Counted from the stretch's first letter, positions 17,178 through 25,484 are shown. The stretch: 40,602 nt of DNA from Gallaecimonas xiamenensis 3-C-1 (GCF_000299915.1 NZ_AMRI01000033.1:1-40602); one strand, 5' to 3'. Notes: generated from the letters alone by a model not told the origin. Translations and numbers: made by a program.

Positions 17178-17564
17178 ATGGGAACCCGACTTTACCTGGG
17201 CCAGGAAAGCTGGCTTGGCCATGGGGACAGGCGCTGGGCCCTGCCGCAGCCGGCCCTGGATGGCGAGCCGCCCACGGCCATGGCATTGGAGGCGGCCATA
17301 GGCCAATTGGAAGAGGTGATCATGCCCCTGGCCCGGGACCTGCCGCCGGGCACCGCGCTTAAGCTCGATGGTCCCGGCGCCAACGCCTTTGACTTGCCGT
17401 TGGCACTGGCCGCCGTGGAAGCGGCCTTCGGGGATTTGGCCAGGGCCGCCGAGCGTCGCTCCTATGTGGGCGGCCCGGCCTTCAGCCCGGCCCAGGTGTC
17501 ATGGCTGCTGACCCTGCGCGAAGTGATGCATCACCTGGGTTTTACCGAGGCCAGCCGAGCTTAG
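17178..17564 (+). CDS. Hypothetical protein of 128 residues
   Basis: I do not recognise the family. The sequence MGTRLYLGQESWLGHGDRRW opens a small acidic, alanine-rich protein with no signal peptide or membrane segment. The ATG at 17178 is preferred because AAGGA lies nine bases before it; an upstream ATG at 17139 would add 13 residues. The gene overlaps the converging LprI-like gene by four bases at the 3' end. Codon usage is that of its neighbours, so it is likely a real gene. Confidence 0.6.
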   Translation: MGTRLYLGQESWLGHGDRRWALPQPALDGEPPTAMALEAAIGQLEEVIMPLARDLPPGTALKLDGPGANAFDLPLALAAVEAAFGDLARAAERRSYVGGPAFSPAQVSWLLTLREVMHHLGFTEASRA

Positions 17565-17932
17565 AAGCCCAGCTCTTCCAGCACCGCCAGGTGGGCGATG
17601 TTTTCTTCCATGGGGCAATAGGCGTACATGGGGGAGCCCACGTAATAGCCTTTGTAGTTGCACAGCTGGTCACGGTACTGGCGCCAGTTGTCTTCAAAAC
17701 GGGTGAAATCCTCTGCGGCTTCTTCGCTGTTGTCGGCAGCGATGGTCTTGGCGATGGCCTTGACCTTGGCTTTGATGGCCTTGTCGGCGCTGTCGGCCAC
17801 GGTGCCGGCGCAATAGTCCACCACCCCGTTGTTGATGGGGCCGTTGTCCTTGACGCACTGATCGTATTGGGCCTGGAAGTCCTGGGCAAAGCCAGCGGTG
17901 GCCATCAGGGCCAGCAGGGAAAGGTATTTCAT
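17561..17932 (-). CDS. LprI-like (DUF1311) periplasmic protein
   Basis: A 123-residue protein starting with a short signal peptide (MKYLSLLALMATAGFAQ, cleavage near Ala-Gln). The mature part has the cysteine and tryptophan spacing of the lysozyme inhibitor LprI N-terminal-like family: QYDQCVKDNGP, DYCAGTVADSADKAIKAKVK, FEDNWRQYRDQLCNY and a final Cys in YAYCPMEEN. Some members inhibit lysozymes; most are uncharacterised. AAGGA lies upstream of the ATG. It stands alone, converging with the gene at 17178 with a 4-base overlap. Confidence 0.7.
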   Translation of the reverse strand: MKYLSLLALMATAGFAQDFQAQYDQCVKDNGPINNGVVDYCAGTVADSADKAIKAKVKAIAKTIAADNSEEAAEDFTRFEDNWRQYRDQLCNYKGYYVGSPMYAYCPMEENIAHLAVLEELGF

Positions 17933-18021
17933 CGAGACATCCTTGATGGGTGGGCGCCCGCCCTGGGCGCCAGGCCGGCCACTTTAGCCCCTGGGGCAGC
18001 GGCCGGCAACGGGAAATGGGT

Positions 18022-18198
18022 TCAGAGGGCCATGATGAATTGGCGTTCTTCCTGGGTAAGAATGGCGTCGGTGCTCCAGCCGTTGTAGCTGTCTTCTGGG
18101 CGCACCTCGCGAAGGCTGGCCTGGCTGCCCTGCTCCTTGTCCTGGAAGCTTTGGGTATTCAGCTCTGCGTCCATCATGGCTACTTGTACGTCGCGCAT
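18022..18198 (-). CDS. Small acidic protein of 58 residues
   Basis: A minus-strand frame starts at ATG 18198 after the ribosome site GAGGTGGAG and encodes MRDVQVAMMDAELNTQSFQD and a further 38 residues, ending LTQEERQFIMAL. It has no cysteine, signal peptide or membrane segment. The strong Shine-Dalgarno, host-like codon use and isolated position support a real small gene. I do not recognise the family. It lies upstream of the LprI-like gene in the same direction, with a GC-rich inverted repeat (about 17952-17971) between them. Confidence 0.55.
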   Translation of the reverse strand: MRDVQVAMMDAELNTQSFQDKEQGSQASLREVRPEDSYNGWSTDAILTQEERQFIMAL

Positions 18199-18630
18199 TG
18201 TCTACTCCACCTCTTTGAAATGAAATTTGTCGTTATCGAGTTGCCGGGCGCTTTTAACGTGGGAACCGCGCCAGTGGCTGTTTTTCATCTTGGAGAAATG
18301 ACGGTGGCACAGGCCGGCCCTTGGGGCATGGCACCATGCAGTAGATGGTTGTTTTCTTCGAGTGCCGGTCGTGCTTCATTTGCAACAACATCCTTATCCA
18401 CATCACCGATACAGTGGCCCGCCAGGGGGAACCCTTGTCCCAGCCCTTTGCCGGCCACTCCTTGAAGATCCGACCCTGTGGCGACAAAACTTTAGGATTT
18501 TTCAGATGAAATGCCGCTGGTGAGCGGTGAGCGGTGGGGCAAAAGTCCCGCCAGCAGGGCCGCTGGCAGCGGCCATGGCAGAATGTCAGTTGGGAGAGGT
18601 TACCGGCCGGCAGGACGCCGGCCAGTACAG
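18199..18630. other. Intergenic region with inverted repeats, about 430 bases
   Basis: No gene recognised. A perfect 7-base-pair hairpin GGCCGCT/AGCGGCC lies at 18558-18574, and a near twin occurs at 19998-20012 after the glpM gene. A further hairpin GGCCGGC/GCCGGCC at 18605-18623 lies just after the diguanylate cyclase stop and may help end its transcript, although no T run follows. The promoter of the 58-residue gene should lie at about 18210-18300. Confidence 0.45.
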
Positions 18631-18636
18631 GGCGCC

Positions 18637-19860
18637 TTAACCGGCCACCACGCAGTTACGGCCTTGCTTCTTGGCCTTGTACAGGGCCTTGTCGGCGGCC
18701 TTGATGATCTGTTCGGCCTTCTCCTGGCCATAGCCTTTTTCCGAGACGCCGATACTGACGGTGATCTGCACCTTCTTGTTGTTGCGGGGCCCCTTGCCGC
18801 GCTGCTCGGGGGTGCCGACCTTACGCTTGCTCTTGTCCCGCACGATAAAGGGGGTGGTGGCGATCAGCTCACGGACCTCGTCCAGGTAGGTCATGGCGTC
18901 GTCCTTGCTGCGGCCGTTGAAGATGAGGGTAAATTCCTCGCCCCCGTAACGGAACACCTCGCCACCGCCGCCCACCTGGGCGATTTTGCTGGCCACCATG
19001 GCCAGCACGTCGTCACCCACGTCGTGGCCGTAGGTGTCGTTGAAGCTTTTGAAATGGTCGATATCGAGCATGGCCAGGCTGTAGTGGCGCGACAAGCCCG
19101 CCAGGCGCTCGAACAGCTTGCGCCGGCCGTTAAGGCCGGTGAGGGCGTCCCGGTAGGCCAGGTCGTGGGAGTTCTTGATGCCGGTCAGCAAGGCGATAAG
19201 CAGGGCCGCCGTGGCAAAGATGCTGGAGATAAAGGGCACGTCCAGGCAATAAAGGGGCACCAGGTTGGCCAGCATGACAAAATGCAGCCCCGCTTCGATG
19301 GTGCCCCGGCGCAGCAGGAAGCACAGCACGCTGGCGCCGATAAGGGGAATGGAGATCAGCAGGCCGTTGGCGCTGATAAAGAGCCCGTCGTAGCGCTTGG
19401 GAGCAAAGTGGCTATCCAGGGGCAGCACCACATTGGGGCCACGCAACTGGTAGATGGCGATGGCTATCAGTAACGCCAGCACCACCACGCTGTATAGGGA
19501 CATGGCGCTGGGGTGGCTAAGGCCCCTTTCCACGAAGAGCTGGTTAAGGAGCATGGCCAGGGGCAGGCCCAGCACCAACAAGGTGTAGACGTAACGCACC
19601 AGGGGCTCGCTGATGGGCCTTTGCAGATAGGCCTGGATCAACACATAGCCCAGCAGGGTCAACACCACGCTCATCAGCAACTGGCGTTTGGAAAACTGGA
19701 TAGCCAGCCACACCCCCACCATGCCCAGAGCATAGGGCAGCCACAGCAAGGCCGATTGCCACTCGCCGGTGATCCGCTCGTTAAAGAAGGTGGCGGCAGC
19801 CGCCAGCAGCAAGATAAAAAAAGGTGGAAGCAAAGTGCCGATCAATTGTCGTTGGGCCAT
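18637..19860 (-). CDS. Membrane-bound diguanylate cyclase (GGDEF)
   Basis: A 407-residue protein with eight or so N-terminal membrane helices (about 1-230) forming an uncharacterised sensor, then a GGDEF domain (about 240-405) that makes cyclic di-GMP from two GTP. The active-site loop is RYGGEEF, with DALTGLNGRRKL and LDIDHFKSFNDTYGHDVGD upstream, all typical of active enzymes. The inhibitory RxxD site, expected five residues before GGEEF, is replaced by GGGG, so product inhibition is probably absent. A basic insert (DKSKRKVGTPEQRGKGPRNN) precedes the ITVSIGVS block. The start at 19860 begins MAQRQLIGTLLPPFFILLLA. It stands alone. Confidence 0.92.
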   Translation of the reverse strand: MAQRQLIGTLLPPFFILLLAAAATFFNERITGEWQSALLWLPYALGMVGVWLAIQFSKRQLLMSVVLTLLGYVLIQAYLQRPISEPLVRYVYTLLVLGLPLAMLLNQLFVERGLSHPSAMSLYSVVVLALLIAIAIYQLRGPNVVLPLDSHFAPKRYDGLFISANGLLISIPLIGASVLCFLLRRGTIEAGLHFVMLANLVPLYCLDVPFISSIFATAALLIALLTGIKNSHDLAYRDALTGLNGRRKLFERLAGLSRHYSLAMLDIDHFKSFNDTYGHDVGDDVLAMVASKIAQVGGGGEVFRYGGEEFTLIFNGRSKDDAMTYLDEVRELIATTPFIVRDKSKRKVGTPEQRGKGPRNNKKVQITVSIGVSEKGYGQEKAEQIIKAADKALYKAKKQGRNCVVAG

Positions 19861-19997
19861 CCATATACCTTGGTAACAGCAGGACTTGTTTTTGGGCGCT
19901 AGTCGTAAGCCTGCCTCAAGGCAGATCTTGGCTTTTCCCCTCTGAGGCGACCATAGCCCAGGAGGACTTTAGGGAAAAGTGCGTCAAAATGGCAAAA

Positions 19998-20020
19998 GCC
20001 GCTGGCAGCGGCCAAATGCC
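19998..20020 (-). terminator. Probable terminator of glpM
   Basis: On the minus strand the stem GCCGCT/AGCGGC with loop GCC (19998-20012) is followed directly by TTTTGCCATTTT. It lies about 30 bases after the glpM stop codon. The T run is interrupted, so efficiency is uncertain. Confidence 0.55.
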
Positions 20021-20043
20021 GGTGTTGGGCGGTAAAACGCTGC

Positions 20044-20394
20044 TCAAGCCAGCGCCGGTTGCAGCCGGGTCCAGGCCAACAGCAAAACGCTGGCCGACAG
20101 CAACCAGACCAAGGTGGCCAGGCCCAGGGTCCAGGCCAGGCTCAGCCGGGCACTGAGATGGTAGACCGCCAGCAGGTAGGCGCCGTAGGGCAGCAGGGCG
20201 TAAAGCCCAAAGAGGGCCGTTTGGCGCAAGGCGGCTGGGCCTTGCTCCTTTGCCACCAGGTAGTGGGCAATAAGGGCAAAGGTGGGAAAGAGCGGCACCA
20301 GGCCTGCCAGGTAAACAAAGCGGCTGCGCGACAACAGGCTTATCAGCAGCACCGCAGCGGCGCCAAGCAGGCTTTTAAGGAAAAGGGGCAGCAC
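20044..20394 (-). CDS. glpM: GlpM family membrane protein
   Basis: The protein matches GlpM, a small inner-membrane protein of unknown activity that was linked to alginate production in Pseudomonas. The conserved stretch is LVPLFPTFALIAHYLV, with SLLSRSRFVYLAG before it. It has four membrane helices in 116 residues. The frame is open further upstream, but a GTG at 20394 with AGAGGTG just upstream gives MLPLFLKSLLGAAAVLLISL, the usual family start and length; the longer N-terminus would add odd basic residues. Confidence 0.82.
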   Translation of the reverse strand: MLPLFLKSLLGAAAVLLISLLSRSRFVYLAGLVPLFPTFALIAHYLVAKEQGPAALRQTALFGLYALLPYGAYLLAVYHLSARLSLAWTLGLATLVWLLSASVLLLAWTRLQPALA

Positions 20395-20500
20395 CGGGCA
20401 CCTCTGGCAGGTTGAGAGCCTGAGCCTAGGGCCCCTGCCCGCCCTTGCCAAGGGCCACTGCGCCCAAGTGCCACCGGGACAAACCCAATGGCCACAGCGC

Positions 20501-21010
20501 CTAGGGGTTGGCCTTGGCCGCCGCCCGGCACAGCTGGTCGGCCATTTTCAGCAAGGTGGGCAGCCGATGCTGGCCGCTCATGGCACCTATGCAGGCCTTG
20601 GCCCACGCCAGATCGGCGGTGCTGGTCACAAAGAGCGGTTTCTGGCTTTGCCCTCTCAGTAACTCGTGGGCCTGCCCTATGCCGGCAAAGGCTTTCTTGG
20701 CGACGCCAATGACGCAGCCCTGGCCCCCAAGGGCCTGGTGCAGATGCCAGCCCAGGCCAGGCTTGCTGTGGCCGTCCAGGTAGACGTAACCGTCAATCAC
20801 GATAACCTTTGGCGCCAGCCGGTGTTCTTGCAGCAGGGCCAGCAGGCAAGGCAACTCGCGCTTGTAGAACTGCCCGGGCAGGTAAGGTGCCACAGGCCCT
20901 ACCCGGCTCAGGTATTGGCCGCAGGCCTGGGCCGAGTGCCAGTCATTGAAGGCCACGGCGGCCACCAGGGCTTGGTCACCCTGGTATTGCACATCCATTG
21001 CCAGCAACAT
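20501..21010 (-). CDS. Endonuclease V-like protein
   Basis: The 169-residue protein resembles endonuclease V, which nicks DNA next to deoxyinosine. Matching blocks are an early Asp strand MDVQYQGDQALVAAVAF, then YLPGQFYKRELPCLLALL, which corresponds to the YxPGFLxFRExP motif, and VIVIDGYVYLDGHSKPGLGW followed by GCVIGVAKKAFAG. Candidate catalytic acids are Asp6, the Glu of RELP and the Asp of IDG. It is clearly shorter than E. coli Nfi (223 residues) and diverged, so activity on inosine is not certain. It lies about 100 bases upstream of glpM, in the same direction. Confidence 0.72.
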   Translation of the reverse strand: MLLAMDVQYQGDQALVAAVAFNDWHSAQACGQYLSRVGPVAPYLPGQFYKRELPCLLALLQEHRLAPKVIVIDGYVYLDGHSKPGLGWHLHQALGGQGCVIGVAKKAFAGIGQAHELLRGQSQKPLFVTSTADLAWAKACIGAMSGQHRLPTLLKMADQLCRAAAKANP

Positions 21011-21037
21011 CAGTTTTGGCCTGGGTCCCTTTGCCCC

Positions 21038-21667
21038 TCATTGGATTGTGCCCATGAAGTAGCCCTGGTCCAGGGTGCTTTGGAACACGAAGCGCCGAGC
21101 CGATACCCAGGTGAAATCACTTGGGAAATACAGCTTGCCCGATGCCATGGTGTCCGTGGCTTCGCGCAGGGTTAGCCAGTGCTCCCCTACCCGTTTTTGG
21201 ATAAAGGACACCGGCTCCTGGCCGTTGTAATAGCCGCCGTAGCGGTACTGGCCGCCCGGGGCGTAGCGCCTTTGCCTGGGATCGTCTTCTTGTTGCTGGC
21301 CGGTGGCCATATCCAGCAGCACATCGTTTTCTTGCAGGCATTTGAAGCTGACCTGGTCCAAGGCCGGGTAATAGGCGTCAAAGTCGCACCAATCTGCAAA
21401 TTGCGCCTCTTGGGCCAACACCCGGCCGGTGGCGTCCAACACCTTAAGGTCGCTATCCAAAATCAGCCGGCCCGCCAACAGCGCCTGGGCCTGGTCCCAA
21501 TTCTGAATGCTGTCCAGCCTGGGCTGGGGATTAGGCTGGGCCTGGGCCAGGGCCTCTCGAAACGCCTGCAAGGAGATGGCGTCTACCACATAATCCCCTT
21601 GCTGGGCGCCGGCGCTTGTTGCCATCAGGGCCGCCAACCCCAACCACCCGGCTTTCATCCCTTTCAT
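21038..21667 (-). CDS. Secreted hypothetical protein, partner of CHAP amidase
   Basis: A 209-residue protein with an N-terminal signal peptide (MKGMKAGWLGLAALMATSAG, cleavage near AGA-QQ). The mature part has two cysteines (WCDFD and FKCLQ), probably disulfide-bonded, and a C-terminal part rich in aromatic residues. I do not recognise the family. Its ATG overlaps the stop of the CHAP gene (ATGA), so the two are made together and both are exported, which suggests functional pairing. It is the last gene of that operon. Confidence 0.6.
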   Translation of the reverse strand: MKGMKAGWLGLAALMATSAGAQQGDYVVDAISLQAFREALAQAQPNPQPRLDSIQNWDQAQALLAGRLILDSDLKVLDATGRVLAQEAQFADWCDFDAYYPALDQVSFKCLQENDVLLDMATGQQQEDDPRQRRYAPGGQYRYGGYYNGQEPVSFIQKRVGEHWLTLREATDTMASGKLYFPSDFTWVSARRFVFQSTLDQGYFMGTIQ

Positions 21668-22302
21668 AACGCTACCTCCGAATAGCTGGACTGGCTGACG
21701 GCAGGGTCCGCCTTACGCAGCCAGCCCAGCAGCCTGCTGCTGGCTACCCTGGCCTTGCCGTCTTCTACTGCGATGCTGAACGCTGCCCTTGAGCCGGAAA
21801 AAGGCCCGGGGTTTTGTTGAATGATCTCAAGGTGCCCTGCGGCCAAATCCAGGTTGGAGACGATGGCCACATGGCCGTAGGGGTTGAGCAGGCTGGCGTC
21901 AAACACCAGGATGTCGCCAAAGGCCGGCAGTTCCCCTTCGCCATTGCGGTATTGGTAGAGGCCCCGCTTGGGGTTGAGGCTGCCGGACGCCAAGGCCTTG
22001 TCGAAGAAATCTTTGGCATGGCCGTAGCTGTCGGGCATCTTGTGGCCCAGTTGCTGGTAGTAATAGCGTTTGACGAACTCCACGCACTGGTATTTGAGGC
22101 CCAGGTTGTAGCCGTCGGCGGCCAGGTTGCGCTCCAGCACATGGTTGACGCCGCCGTTGTAATAGACTGCCACCCCATCAAGGTTATCCAGCACTTCCCC
22201 CACCTGGTGAGCGGGATTGGGGTCAAGGCGGGTCGCCCCCTTGTAGCCGCCAAAAAGGGCTAGGGCAGCCAGGCCCAGGTAAAGACAGGCCTTCTTGTTC
22301 AT
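21664..22302 (-). CDS. CHAP-domain amidase/peptidase, exported
   Basis: The 212-residue protein carries one N-terminal hydrophobic segment (about 5-22), either a signal peptide or an anchor, then a CHAP domain. CHAP enzymes are papain-like cysteine amidases that cut peptidoglycan peptides or glutathionylspermidine. The nucleophile is in KYQCVEFVKRYYYQ and the histidine in NPYGHVAIVSNL; GDILVFD and the downstream IIQQNPG complete the site. The operon continues in both directions with 4-base overlaps: the PH-like membrane protein gene before it and the secreted protein gene after it. The substrate is unknown; a periplasmic cell-wall role is most likely. Confidence 0.82.
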   Translation of the reverse strand: MNKKACLYLGLAALALFGGYKGATRLDPNPAHQVGEVLDNLDGVAVYYNGGVNHVLERNLAADGYNLGLKYQCVEFVKRYYYQQLGHKMPDSYGHAKDFFDKALASGSLNPKRGLYQYRNGEGELPAFGDILVFDASLLNPYGHVAIVSNLDLAAGHLEIIQQNPGPFSGSRAAFSIAVEDGKARVASSRLLGWLRKADPAVSQSSYSEVAL

Positions 22303-22802
22303 ACCTTGGCCTCCCCGCCCTGGGTTGCCACCCTGGCTTCGATGGCCGCCAACACTTGGGCAAAGGCCTCTTTGCCCGGCAGCATGCTGCTGGCCAGGGT
22401 CAGCTTGCCTTGGGTGTGGCTGATCTTCAGCAGTTGGATACCCTGCACCTGCTGCAGCACCAGATCGGTAATGGCGCTGTACTGGACCCGGACCAGGCGG
22501 TTGCTGATGCCGTTCTTAGGGGCCTCCAGGTAAGTGCCGGTGAGCACCAGTTCCCGTTTGGACAGGTTGTTCTTCACCAGTGCCAGAGCCGCCAGCAGCA
22601 CAAACAGCAGCGCCGCCCCGGCCAGGGCCCAGTAAAAGAGGGTGGCGCCCTGGGCTGAGAACTCCAGCAGGTGATTGAGGATAAGGCCCCTGTCGTTGGT
22701 GGCGGCCTCACGGCCGATCAGGGCGGCGCAAGCGCCGAACAACCCCATGGCCCCGATGAGCTTGAGGTTGCCGGTTTTATAGGGCAGGCGAATGTCATCC
22801 AT
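22299..22802 (-). CDS. Two-helix membrane protein, possible PH-like domain
   Basis: A 167-residue protein with two membrane helices (about 14-30 and 56-78) and a C-terminal soluble part (about 85-160) of alternating strands such as RVQYSAITDLVLQQVQGIQL, resembling bacterial PH-like domains. I cannot name a family with confidence. AGGAAA lies ten bases before the ATG. The stop overlaps the CHAP start (ATGA), so it heads the three-gene operon and may anchor or regulate the amidase. Confidence 0.6.
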   Translation of the reverse strand: MDDIRLPYKTGNLKLIGAMGLFGACAALIGREAATNDRGLILNHLLEFSAQGATLFYWALAGAALLFVLLAALALVKNNLSKRELVLTGTYLEAPKNGISNRLVRVQYSAITDLVLQQVQGIQLLKISHTQGKLTLASSMLPGKEAFAQVLAAIEARVATQGGEAKV

Positions 22803-22979
22803 GATGCGTTTCCTGGGTTGAACGTGAAAATGACAGGCCAGCGAAGGGCCTCTGGCCGGTGGCGAAGCAGCCTGTGGCCGGCTCGTTGTCCACCGCGCCC
22901 GTTACGAGCTATTGCAACAAAAAGCGCTGCCCTGGGGCAGATGCCGGCAAAGGCAGCAGTTTCTCTGCCATGGCCCGAT

Positions 22980-23573
22980 TCAGTGTGAAAAGACCTGGTC
23001 GCGCCGGGTCATGGCCAGGGTCAGCTTGCCCCCTTTGGGCGCATCGCTGGCCAGCTCCAGGCGCCGCTCGGTCAGGCTCAAGATGGTGAAGTCGTCGCTC
23101 ATGCCGTTGACCATGGCTTGGTCCAGGCCCGGAAGCTGCTGGCCCGTTGCCTGGGTCCAGGCCTGGATATCCAAGGGGTGGCCGTCATAGCTGGCATCTT
23201 TGACCACGGAGCGCAACTGGTTAAGGGTTACGGTCAGGGACTGCTCGTCCACCTGCCACAGGCCGGTGCCGTCAACGTCGTAGCGCACCTTGACGCTGTG
23301 ACCGCCCTTCTCGGCCGTCACCGCTATCTCGCCGATGAAGTTGTACTTGTTGTTCTTGAAGTACTCGGTGGTGCCTTTGACCGCCAAGCGGCCACCGCTG
23401 ATGGGGTAGCTGTAATCCCCGTACCAGATGCCGTAGAGCTTCTGGGCCTGGCTTTTAGAAGGCAGGGTTTGGCTGAAAAAATCGTGGATATTGTTGATGT
23501 TACCCGCAAGGGTACCCAAGACGGTGATGATGGCCAGCACCGCCAGCAGCTTCTTGTAACTTTTATCCAGCAT
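22980..23573 (-). CDS. Hypothetical membrane-anchored or secreted protein (197 residues)
   Basis: A single N-terminal hydrophobic segment (about 8-25) is followed by a beta-rich domain without cysteines. Stretches such as YGIWYGDYSYPISGGRLAVK and YFKNNKYNFIGEIAV recall lipocalin-like beta barrels that bind small molecules, but this is only a resemblance. GGGAG lies about eight bases before the ATG. It follows the gene at 23622 in the same direction by about 50 bases. Confidence 0.55.
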   Translation of the reverse strand: MLDKSYKKLLAVLAIITVLGTLAGNINNIHDFFSQTLPSKSQAQKLYGIWYGDYSYPISGGRLAVKGTTEYFKNNKYNFIGEIAVTAEKGGHSVKVRYDVDGTGLWQVDEQSLTVTLNQLRSVVKDASYDGHPLDIQAWTQATGQQLPGLDQAMVNGMSDDFTILSLTERRLELASDAPKGGKLTLAMTRRDQVFSH

Positions 23574-23621
23574 CAGTAGCTCCCGCAGTCCTCAATAAAG
23601 GCCATCAGCCTTCGACGCCCA

Positions 23622-23945
23622 CTAGGCATTCCAGGCCAGCACCAGGAACACCTGGAGGAACTTATCCACCACCAGCCAAAGGGCGATGGTGCCCAAAAAC
23701 AGCACTGTTCGGCCGGCAAAGCGGTCAAGGAGCCAGAATAAGGCAAAGCCCAGGGCCAGGTCGTAACCAAAAATGCCCAACACCAGCAGCCCCGACTCGC
23801 TGTCGCTGGCGTTCATCACTATCCATAGCAAGCCCAGCAGCAACCAGCTGCCGGCGTAGATAAAGGCGGTGCGCCCCGGCCGGCCACTTAGCTGTAAGTA
23901 ACGGATACACGAAATGAAAATGGCGATTTTAAGGGCAATCAGCAC
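23622..23945 (-). CDS. Small membrane protein of unknown function
   Basis: A protein of up to 107 residues with three or four membrane helices (about 2-17, 26-44, 51-72 and 80-104) and a GTG start at 23945; the start is uncertain because no clear ribosome site is present. I do not recognise the family. It lies between the lipoprotein gene and the 197-residue protein gene, all transcribed leftward. Confidence 0.5.
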   Translation of the reverse strand: MLIALKIAIFISCIRYLQLSGRPGRTAFIYAGSWLLLGLLWIVMNASDSESGLLVLGIFGYDLALGFALFWLLDRFAGRTVLFLGTIALWLVVDKFLQVFLVLAWNA

Positions 23946-24009
23946 AGCATCAATCCCAGTCCTTGTGACAACAACGCCCAGCCCTTGGGGCCGGGCTCTA
24001 CCCCTGGTG

Positions 24010-25341
24010 TTATTCCACCAAGTCCTTAAAGAGGCCCTTGCCCTTTTCGGTGAGGTTATCCAGCTCCAGGCTGTCTTTGGCCTTGTGGTAGTACTGCTCG
24101 AGTTCGGTAAAGTGCGCCAGGATGCGCTGGCCCTGCTCGCTTTGCTCGAGCAGTTTCAGCCACTGGATCTCGTCTAGGTAAGAGAGGGCGTAGCTTAGCC
24201 CAAGGCGGTAGAAAATCACTTTGTCGGTCAGCACGTTAAGGGCGCTTTTCGGGTCCCTGTCCTGCACCGCCCGCTGGGTGTCGGCCAGCAGCTGCTTTTC
24301 TTTGGCGCTGAGGTAGCGGCTGCCTTGCAGCTTGGTCAGGGAGGCGATGGCCTTGTCCTTTTCTTCTTCGCTGATATAGACGTAACTCTCGGCCAGCCAC
24401 ACCAGTTCGTTTTCCACTCCCAGGGTGCGGTAGTCGGCGATGGCCGCTTCGATGTCGGCCAGGGCCTTGTCGTTCAGGTCAGCACTCTTGGCCTGGTGGC
24501 GGCTGTAGCCACGCATCAGCAGGGCATTGGCCCTGGCCAGCAGTTTGAACTGCTGCTGGGGGGTAAAGCCGTCAATGGCGGTGCGGGTCAGCACTTCCAG
24601 GGTCTGGGGTTTGAGTTTAATGTCGGCGCTGTTGGCCTCGTCAATCACCCGGCTGAAATCTTCGTCAGCCAGGAAATACCACTGGTTACGCAGGGCATCG
24701 AGGCCCTTGTGCAGCCCCGCCAGCACCCGATAATCGGTGCTGGCCATGGTGCTGGTGTCCACCTTGGCCAGTTCATAGGTCTTCCAGGAGCCAAGGCCAA
24801 TACGGGCTTCCAGCACCAGGGCGAACAGCCAGTGGTCCATGGCGTTGTTCCAGTCCTTTGGCAGCGTTACCTGGGGCCGGCCCAGGGCACGGCTGGAGTG
24901 GTGCAGCACTTCCAGGAAGGTGGGGTAGCTGTCTTCGTCCTGGCCTTCGAGGGTGTCGGACAAGGCGTAGACTTCCTTGCCAAAGTCCACCAGATCGCCA
25001 CCATCAAAGGGCACCAGGGCGTTGTCGGAATAGTCGCCGCTCAGGGCGCTTTGCCAGTCGTAGATGCGGCTCAGTTGTGGCCCCAGGCCCAGGCGGTCGG
25101 CCTGTTGCTGGCGTATGGCGGCAAAGTCGATGGCCTGGGTGTGTTCGTCTACCGGCATGGAACGAATGGAGAGCTTGGCCCCTTTCCAGTAGGTGGCGAA
25201 GAAACCGTTCGTCACTTCCTGCTGTTCTTTGCGGTCGGTGTCGATGCTCTGTTCGGTGTCGAGGAAGCCGCAGCCGGCCAAGGTAGCGAGGCTGGCCGCC
25301 AGCAGCAGCGGGCTGGTTTTATGAGTTAACGCGCGTAGCAA
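24010..25341 (-). CDS. Large hypothetical lipoprotein
   Basis: A 443-residue exported protein with a lipoprotein signal: PLLLAASLATLAGCGFLD, lipobox LAGC, then Asp at +4. The mature part is helical and acidic, with repeated helix pairs such as ADIEAAIADYRTLG and KDKAIASLTKLQGSRYLSAK that resemble TPR-like packing. No family recognised. The likely start is TTG at 25341, with AGGGA nine bases upstream; no ATG gives a full signal peptide. It is transcribed alone, with a long hairpin at 25455-25484 upstream. Confidence 0.6.
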   Translation of the reverse strand: MLRALTHKTSPLLLAASLATLAGCGFLDTEQSIDTDRKEQQEVTNGFFATYWKGAKLSIRSMPVDEHTQAIDFAAIRQQQADRLGLGPQLSRIYDWQSALSGDYSDNALVPFDGGDLVDFGKEVYALSDTLEGQDEDSYPTFLEVLHHSSRALGRPQVTLPKDWNNAMDHWLFALVLEARIGLGSWKTYELAKVDTSTMASTDYRVLAGLHKGLDALRNQWYFLADEDFSRVIDEANSADIKLKPQTLEVLTRTAIDGFTPQQQFKLLARANALLMRGYSRHQAKSADLNDKALADIEAAIADYRTLGVENELVWLAESYVYISEEEKDKAIASLTKLQGSRYLSAKEKQLLADTQRAVQDRDPKSALNVLTDKVIFYRLGLSYALSYLDEIQWLKLLEQSEQGQRILAHFTELEQYYHKAKDSLELDNLTEKGKGLFKDLVE

Positions 25342-25454
25342 TGTGGTCTATCCCTGTTTGTTGAGCTGTTGGCGAGGGCTCTGCCCAGGCCTTGGGCCAG
25401 GCAGGCTGACGCCCTTTAGCTGGTCCTGAGTGATCTCGCCTCCCTGGCAATAAA

Positions 25455-25484
25455 CCCAGGGCCGCTCTGGAGGGCGGCCCTGGG
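25455..25484. repeat. Perfect 11-base-pair inverted repeat
   Basis: CCCAGGGCCGC (25455-25465) pairs with GCGGCCCTGGG (25474-25484) around an 8-base loop. There is no T run. It lies between the S9 peptidase terminator and the lipoprotein gene, and may be a second, rho-assisted stop, a REP-like repeat or a 5' leader structure of the lipoprotein mRNA. Confidence 0.5.

Noticed and set aside
21664-22302. Type VI secretion amidase effector with immunity protein
   Set aside because: The CHAP protein has its own N-terminal export or anchor segment and no secretion genes are nearby; kept only as an open possibility in the findings.
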